From NCBI GenBank assembly GCA_035610835.1, contig CM069448.1, positions 27,305,905 through 27,369,904 of the forward strand: 64,000 nt of DNA, in the 5' to 3' direction. The stretch comes from Ophiura sarsii. Lineage: Eukaryota > Echinodermata > Ophiuroidea > Amphilepidida > Ophiuridae. Under the pieces are notes generated by a model that made no database searches, had not been told where the DNA came from, and saw only the letters and a list, made by a program, of their open reading frames with translations. Shown here in pieces: positions 58,482 to 64,000 of the stretch (position 1 is the stretch's first letter; every line of letters begins with the position of its first letter). The translations under genes were made by a program, and so were the position numbers.

Positions 58482-58617
58482 AGACATAAACAATAGCTAG
58501 GAATAGATGCGGCACGATACCAAGGTGGTCACGTTTTTTTCTACGAGGCTCCGTTGCCGTCCAGAAAAGAGCGTCTAAGATATCTTGTCCAAACGATGAA
58601 AATAAACGATCTGCAAC
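58482..58617 (-). CDS. TAPT1: TAPT1 exon with U12-type donor, VADRLFSSFGQDILDAL...
   Basis: 136 bp, phase 0 in (acceptor TTCTCTAG), phase 1 out. Encodes VADRLFSSFGQDILDALFWT then ATEPRRKKRDHLGIVPHLFL and AIVYV; human is VADRLFSSFGQDILDALYWT then ATEPKERKRAHIGVIPHFFM and AVLYV. The 5' splice site GTATCCTTT at 58481-58473 is a perfect minor-spliceosome (U12) donor. The only frame-correct exit is GTC T|GTATCC, which regenerates the conserved Phe of YVFLHAIL. Confidence 0.96.
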
Positions 58618-58925
58618 CTAGAGAATAAGAAAAGATAAATTAGAATAAGAAGAGGTAAATTAGTAATTAATGATTTGGAAATCATGACTGAACTACAAGT
58701 ACCTTATTGTTCGGGTTTTTTTGTTCAGGCATTTTTGAAATTCAGTAAAATATCTCATTTAAAAAAGGATCAAAATGACCAAAATTGTCTACTTTTAAAT
58801 GTCCTCATTTCCCCCTATATGACTGATTCGTTTTTGGCCTAAGATTTAATGTTGAGGTTAGGTAAATACACTGACTATACTTTTTTACAGGTGCACTATC
58901 AGATCAACACAAGAGCTTGTATACC

Positions 58926-59309
58926 TTAAAGGGGCATTGAGAGATACGGGAGTGCACCCTCAATTATCCTGGAAATCAGTTTTTTTTTCATCAAAGTAAT
59001 ACTTAGGCATAATACTAACTACCATCTGAAACAGTTTACCAACATTCGCCGTTTATCATATAAAATGTCATGATTTTCTTAAGTTTCGATATAATCATAT
59101 CGAAACTAGGTGCTGAATTCGGAAGTTATGCTATCGTTTTACATGCTGCCTTTCGCGGCAAATCTCAACCCGGAAGTGCCGTTATTTGCTTATTTGGCAT
59201 GAAGGTGATGTCGGAATTGTATGCCATTTTGGATTTGAGCTATGTTGATGATTATCTTCACGTTATTTGCTCATTTAGTATATCAATACATCTCTCAATG
59301 CCCCTTTAA
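58926..59309. mobile_element. MITE, TTAAAGGGGCATTGAGAGA ends
   Basis: Perfect 19-bp inverted repeat at both ends. Subterminal blocks (CCATCTGAAACAGTTTACC, ATTCGCCG) match the partial copy at 30232-30520 in reverse. It contains a 24-bp palindrome at 59085-59107 (GTTTCGATATAA and complement). Confidence 0.92.
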
Positions 59310-59788
59310 TATCACTCATCAAGCAGGCATGAGAATGAACATCGTGGCTGGAAAACTGGGCAACTTGGGAACCTGATTTCCGGGAAATTTTGAGTTTATT
59401 GGAAGGACATTTTTGGATTCGGAGGAAATTTCAGGGTTAAAATACTACATAAGAATCTGAAGGGTAATTTTCTTGTTGAAGGGAAATTTGCATTATTTCT
59501 GGCCCTGATTTGAACATACTTTAGAGGTTTATTAAACCTGAAAATGCTCATGCCTGCGTAAGTGGGCATTTGCATGCGTTGTCAAAGAATGTAGGTCTTA
59601 GTGTAGAAATATTTTGCCTATATGTTTCCACACTAACATCATCTCCAAACTTGAGGTGATATGGATCACGGGATATTTTTGAAAGCACATGATACCAAAT
59701 TGTATTGTCCATCCCTCTTCCTCCCCTTTACCCCTCCACTTTCTCCTAACTCTCCCTAGATCTCACCCTCCCTACCCCTGGGAATATT
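59310..59788. other. TAPT1 intron, no exon seen
   Basis: Unremarkable; CT-rich at 59705-59780. Confidence 0.4.
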
Positions 59789-59793
59789 CTTAC

Positions 59794-60310
59794 CTCTAAA
59801 ATATTATAAATGATTTATAATGTTATGATGGCTGTCCCCCTTACTTATAGGTCAATAAATGTGTTGTTTCGAGAGAAATTAGACAAATCAATGCACGCGC
59901 GTTGATGATAATGGCACAAACCCGCAGGGGGAGTGCTAATTGTGAGCATATCAACATTTGCGCAAGGGCATTGATTTTTCTAATTTTTCGCGAAACAAAA
60001 CATACGCATGTAATGTATTGACCTAATTCATACACGACACCAAACAAATCAAAATTCACAATATAAAAACAAATAAAATCATGTTAACAAGTTTGCTAAC
60101 TCCCGCAGCGAAAATCGGCTAACCTGCGATTCTTGAGCAACAAATAAAAAAGTGTGTGGTGTGCGCATTGAACGGCGCACACGCGGAGTGCATTAGCCAC
60201 TTTCAATGCACTCCACATATTTTAGTTTCTTGCTGTCTGATTGGTTCAACACTACTAAGCGTGTATGAATATATATGATATAACATGGATATATCTCCAT
60301 ATTGCAATAA
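59794..60310 (-). pseudogene. TAPT1: Dead duplicate of the TAPT1 exon 60817-60982, split by an insertion
   Basis: 60266-60310 matches the middle of the intact exon (TTGCAATATGGAGATATATC on the minus strand, real exon ...TATGTAGATATATC), and 59794-59847 matches its 3' end through ATTTATAATATTTTAGAG and donor GTAAGA. In the inherited frame it reads VRGTAIITL then a TAA stop, against VRGQAVIKLY in the real exon. About 420 bp (59848-60270) interrupts the copy inside CCCTTACTTATA / TATATGAT. The 5' part with its acceptor is not recognisable. Confidence 0.85.
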
Positions 60311-60319
60311 GGGAGCACA

Positions 60320-60805
60320 TCACTAAGTTGTCTCCCATTGACTTTACACGCTTCGTACTGTGAATTCAAATCGCTCTAAATCCAGAGTGCTAGCGATGAG
60401 ATCAATCAAATTTGGATATGTTTTATATAATTCCGTATACCTGAAGGTCAACCCAGAATCACCGTCAAGATTTTTTGATATCAGCCGATAATAATGGGAC
60501 CTAGTGATTTCGTGGCTTGTTATTCGGCTCTCATCCCGGCTTGCACCGTGTGTGTATATCGGCCGGTAAAATAATATTTCAGCTTAAATTGATGTGGTTT
60601 CTTTCTTAATCATTTAAAACATATGTAAGAGAATCCATAAAACATAAATTTGATATCACTACCTGTTAATTTCATGCCGATTTTGCCCGTTCATTCCGTC
60701 AAAAGGAACTATTATCGTACTCAAGATTTGCAGGAAGTGCCGCGCAAGACCGACTTAGTGGTGTGCTCCTATAACTGGTGCCCCCACCCATCATGTCCCC
60801 CTCAC
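60320..60805. other. TAPT1 intron, no exon seen
   Basis: No open exon with splice sites. Confidence 0.4.
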
Positions 60806-60816
60806 CCACCACTTAC

Positions 60817-60982
60817 CTCTAACATATTATAAATGATGTACAATTTGATGACGGCTTGCCCCCTTACTATATGATATAACATGGATATATCTACATATTG
60901 CAATAACCAACAGCACACAACGATTAATACAAATTTGAGAATGTCACAGACTTGTGCAGCTTCAAGGCGTTGACGACTCTTT
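60817..60982 (-). CDS. TAPT1: TAPT1 exon, AAQVCDILKF...YIIYNMLE
   Basis: 166 bp, acceptor CACGCATTACAG, donor TTAGAG|GTAAGTGG. First base completes a codon (phase 2), then KSRQRLEAAQVCDILKFVLI, VVCCWLLQYVDISMLYHIVR and GQAVIKLYIIYNMLE; human is PAQVCDILKGVILVICYFMM, HYVDYSMMYHLIRGQSVIKL and YIIYNMLE. It covers a membrane segment and the invariant RGQxVIKLYIIYNMLE block. It is the most 5' TAPT1 exon in the window; the N-terminal exons (the human FLCLDAFLYVF region) were sought to 64000 and not seen. Confidence 0.96.
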
Positions 60983-61309
60983 CTGTAATGCGTGGTAGAA
61001 AGACGGAAAGAGAATAACATATGATCAGAACACCGCTAAAACAAAAACATTATGCTCAATCTTATTCTTCCTTTTACTCTCCTCATGGCACATGGTGAAC
61101 AAATTTCCAGGGAGGGGGGTAACCAGATAATTTTTGTTAGATGTGGGTAGATGGGAAGGGGTATGCTACCAGAAAATTTGAAGCGGTACCCATACCTATC
61201 GGGATAACAAATTCGAATTGAGATATATCCAATGGCTGTTGCTGCTATCCAACTATGTTTGCAGCACATGCCTGTACCCACTTACATACCAAGTTACCTC
61301 CCCCACCCC

Positions 61310-61672
61310 CACCATCCACCACAACCCCCCCCCCCCCCCACATAACCCAGGTGTATACACAGGCACTATTGTGGAAATGGGAGAAATGTTTAAGAAACCT
61401 CAACCTAACCCAATGGCCTATGCTCTCTTTGACAGGCCCAAACAAGAGAACCTATGGGTTGAGATGTGAAATGGTAGGGGGGGGGGGGGGGGGAGTGAGA
61501 GTGTGGGGAGGGGGAGAGGAGGGAGGGAGAATAATATGTAATAAATGTTAGATATGGGTAGATGGGTAGGGGCATGCTACCAGAAAATTTGAAGCGGTAC
61601 CCATACCGGGGTAAGGGGGAGGGGGGGGGGGGGGGGGTTGAGTGGGAGTGTGGAGAGGGGGAGGGAGTATAA
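61310..61672. repeat. G/C-run-rich repeat block, upstream of Helitron
   Basis: Modules such as AAATTTGAAGCGGTACCCAT, GTTTAAGAAACCTCAACC and long G runs recur at 61160, 61590, 62790 and 62880 in varying orientation, interrupted by the Helitron. Confidence 0.8.
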
Positions 61673-62674
61673 TCTTACTATAAATCTGGAAACGGTGTGT
61701 GTTTGTGTGTTTGTGTGTTTGTGTGTTTGTTATCCTTATTTCTCCGTTAGTTGTGATCAAAGTGGCGCCTAATTCGCATGAAAGATAGAGGAAATAACGG
61801 GAAGGGTGTTAAAGTTTATTCCACTGAAATTGGTTAACAATTGGCTCCAAAAACAGCAAAAAACCGCTCAGATTTGGCTCATAAATGCCACTAGAATTGA
61901 CCAACATTGTGCGTTGCGCATACTACCGCGTAATCATACCGTGGTAACACGTCGCGTGCATGTTTGCGCAAGGGCTCACTGCCGCGCGCGGCACACGCAC
62001 TCCTACACATGGCGCAGAAGCCACACGGGATAATGGTTATAGGCCTGTTGGGGAGGGAGTGGGGGGGGGGGGGGGGTGTAAAACCAAGGGAAATGATTTA
62101 GGATAGGCCTAGGGTTATAATGGATAGTGTTTTGCGGGGGTTAATGAAACAACCTGATTTCTTTACTTTAAGTTGGCATGCCAAACAATCTAAGGGACCG
62201 AGGGTTAATGAAGTAGCCACGGGAAATGGTTTAGGGAGGGTTGTGATTATAAATCAAACTGGTTTGGGTGTGTGCATGGGCCGGGGGGGGGGGGGGGGGG
62301 GCTGTAAAACCACGGGAAATGGTTAGGAGGGTTATGATTATAAATCCACCTGGTTAGTGTAGTTGCAGTTGGGGGGGGGGGGCGATTGTAGAGGGTTTAT
62401 GTGGTTTTAAAAGTACTGAAGGTTAACTTGATGCGGTTTGAGAGGTAGGGGTTAATAAAGTAGCCACGGTAAATGGTTTAGGAGGGACATGGTTATAAAT
62501 CAACCTGATTTTGGGGGGGGGGGGTTGTATGGGGTTTATAATGCCTTTAAAAGGGATATGGTTTTAAATCAACCTGGTTTGGGGGTGTTGTAGGGGGTTT
62601 ATGTGGTTTCAGAGGTAGGTAATGTGGCATAACCATCTAGCGGGGACCCGAGCGTAGCGAGGGTACGCCGCTAG
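61673..62674 (+). mobile_element. Non-autonomous Helitron, 1,002 bp
   Basis: Starts TCTTACTATAAATCTGG after A (61672) and ends ACCCGAGCGTAGCGAGGGTA plus CGCCGCTAG before T (62675): 5' TC, a 3' subterminal hairpin-like motif and CTAG, with insertion between A and T, all Helitron hallmarks. Removing it restores GTATAATATGTTATAAATAT, which is present uninterrupted at 62961-62980. No Rep/helicase is encoded. The interior has a GTGTGTTT microsatellite and about six diverged ~100-bp units with AACCTG and G runs. Confidence 0.9.
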
Positions 62675-63045
62675 TATGTTATAAATATGCAATACCTTCT
62701 TCTCTATGAAATGGTTAAGAGTTATCCTTCAAATATTCAGACATCACAACATGTTTAGGTTGAGGTTTCTTAAACATTTCTCCCAGAAAATTTGAAGCGG
62801 TACCCATACCGGGGTAAGGGGGAGGGGGTTGAGTGGGAGTGTGGAGGTTGAGGTTTCTTAAACATTTCTCCCAGAAAATTTGAAGCGGTACCCATACCAG
62901 GGTAAGGGGGGGGGGGGGGGGGGGGGGGGGGTTGAGTGGGAGTGTGGAGAGGGGGAGGGAGTATAATATGTTATAAATATGCAATACCTTCTTCTCTATG
63001 AACTGGTTAAGAGTTATCCTTCAAATATTCAGACATCACAACATG
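62675..63045. repeat. Duplicated flank modules with G runs
   Basis: TATAAATATGCAATACCTTC to CAGACATCACAACATG occurs at 62680-62754 and 62971-63044; CTCCCAGAAAATTTGAAGCG occurs at 62779 and 62870. One G run reaches 26 bases near 62907. Confidence 0.88.
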
Positions 63046-63429
63046 TGACCACTGTTTTCAGGATCTTTATTATCATAGTACGAGCTTTAATGTCAATTAT
63101 AAAAGGGTGGATTATTTCCCCTTCCCCACACTTCAAATTTGAAATTGAATTGGGAATACTAGATGGTTCCGAAATCCATGGCTGAAATTTGGTTGACTTT
63201 AAATCTTTAAAATAGACAGACTTTTGGTCTTCATTACAAAATGAATTATTGATTTAATGCGGGGATGCTAACATTTCCATGAAATTGAAAAATTGACCTT
63301 TTATCTTTATTAATTATACAACATGTATTATTAGACCTTGACAGAGCACCATTGATCAACACCAGTCAGCAGTCAAGCATACAAAAAGTGGCTTGTTTTG
63401 TTTTCACACACACATGAGCTCACAGACTT
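63046..63429. other. No feature seen
   Basis: AT-rich; no TAPT1 exon recognised. Confidence 0.4.
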
Positions 63430-63765
63430 AGGGACGCACCATTTGATTTTCAGGGGGGGGGGCATGGAAGTTGGGGTCGGGCGGAATTTTTTTATTTTGC
63501 CACCGAAGTAGGCGGATTTTTTTTTTTGCCGCCGATGGCGGCGGCAAGTTTATTTTTAATTTTTAGCAAAGCCGGCAATTTTTTTTTTTTTAAGGTCTTA
63601 ATGGTTTTCTTTACATTGAGTTGGGCCTTTTGGGTGAGTCATCTTTTTTTTTTTTTACTCAGCAGTGGGCCATTGGTTTTTTTTCCTGGTTGGTGGGCAA
63701 AGTTTTTTTAATTTTTTTTAACTTCCATGCCCCCCCCCCCCCTGAGTATCTAATGGTGCGTCCCT
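63430..63765. mobile_element. MITE, AGGGACGCACCATT ends
   Basis: AGGGACGCACCATTTGAT, a G run and CATGGAAGTT at the left are mirrored by AACTTCCATG, a C run and ATCTAATGGTGCGTCCCT at the right. The core is T-rich with GCCGCCGATGGCGGCGGC. Confidence 0.9.
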
Positions 63766-64000
63766 TATACAGCATTTTTATACAAAATAGGTGTTTTGTT
63801 GTTTCAATTTTTTAACAATATTCCTTATCCAATTAGGCCGTGTTTGGTATCATTTTGAAGGAGAGGGTCTGTTTTAATAATAACATCCAAATTCAAATAA
63901 CAAAATTGTCTAGCATCAGATGGTTTTTTTAATTACTGTGAACACTCTGTAAGTATGAACTTTTCGAAGCAATTATTTACCAATAAATTTACAAGGCAGA
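63766..64000. other. No feature seen
   Basis: AT-rich end of window. Confidence 0.4.

Overview
This is a eukaryotic, intron-rich, AT-rich genomic window packed with transposons. I see no bacterial features. The palindrome TAGGCCTA is strikingly frequent, the LINEs are L2/CR1-like, a Penelope GIY-YIG fragment is present, and the two recognisable genes are metazoan orthologues. A marine deuterostome invertebrate (echinoderm or hemichordate) fits best; that assignment is inference.

All genes I can support lie on the minus strand. (1) 189-514 is the last coding exon of TMEM127, ending in the conserved PPPPAYTP tail; its earlier exons were not found. (2) 7224-8922 is a compact two-exon gene for a 75-residue secreted protein: a signal peptide, a roughly 30-residue Ser/Thr/Asn-rich stalk with N-glycosylation sequons, and a GPI-type hydrophobic tail. 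This is the layout of vertebrate CD24/CD52, and I know of no description of it here. (3) 21845-60982 holds the last ten exon positions of TAPT1 plus one alternative exon; the 5' exons lie beyond the right edge.

The standout is inside TAPT1. The exon for one transmembrane segment exists in two tandem, intact, 98-bp, same-phase versions (53532-53629 and 57002-57099). The preceding exon ends in a perfect U12-type 5' splice site, both alternative exons are preceded by U12-type branch sites, and both end in U2-type donors. This makes joining the two exons, or skipping both, incompatible with spliceosome type, so exactly one copy must be used. The same gene carries a dead duplicate of another exon (59794-60310) and a triplicated splice acceptor (26004-26114).

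The rest is repeats: 11.7-15.7 kb, L2-type LINE fragments; 33-43 kb (inside the 20-kb TAPT1 intron), a 170-bp satellite carrying paired DR1 nuclear-receptor motifs, invaded by foldback elements, a Penelope fragment and a composite element of 470-bp inverted-repeat units with a 4-bp target duplication and an empty site in the same array; 61.7-62.7 kb, a 1,002-bp non-autonomous Helitron whose empty site is also in the window; and more than twenty MITE or hairpin elements.
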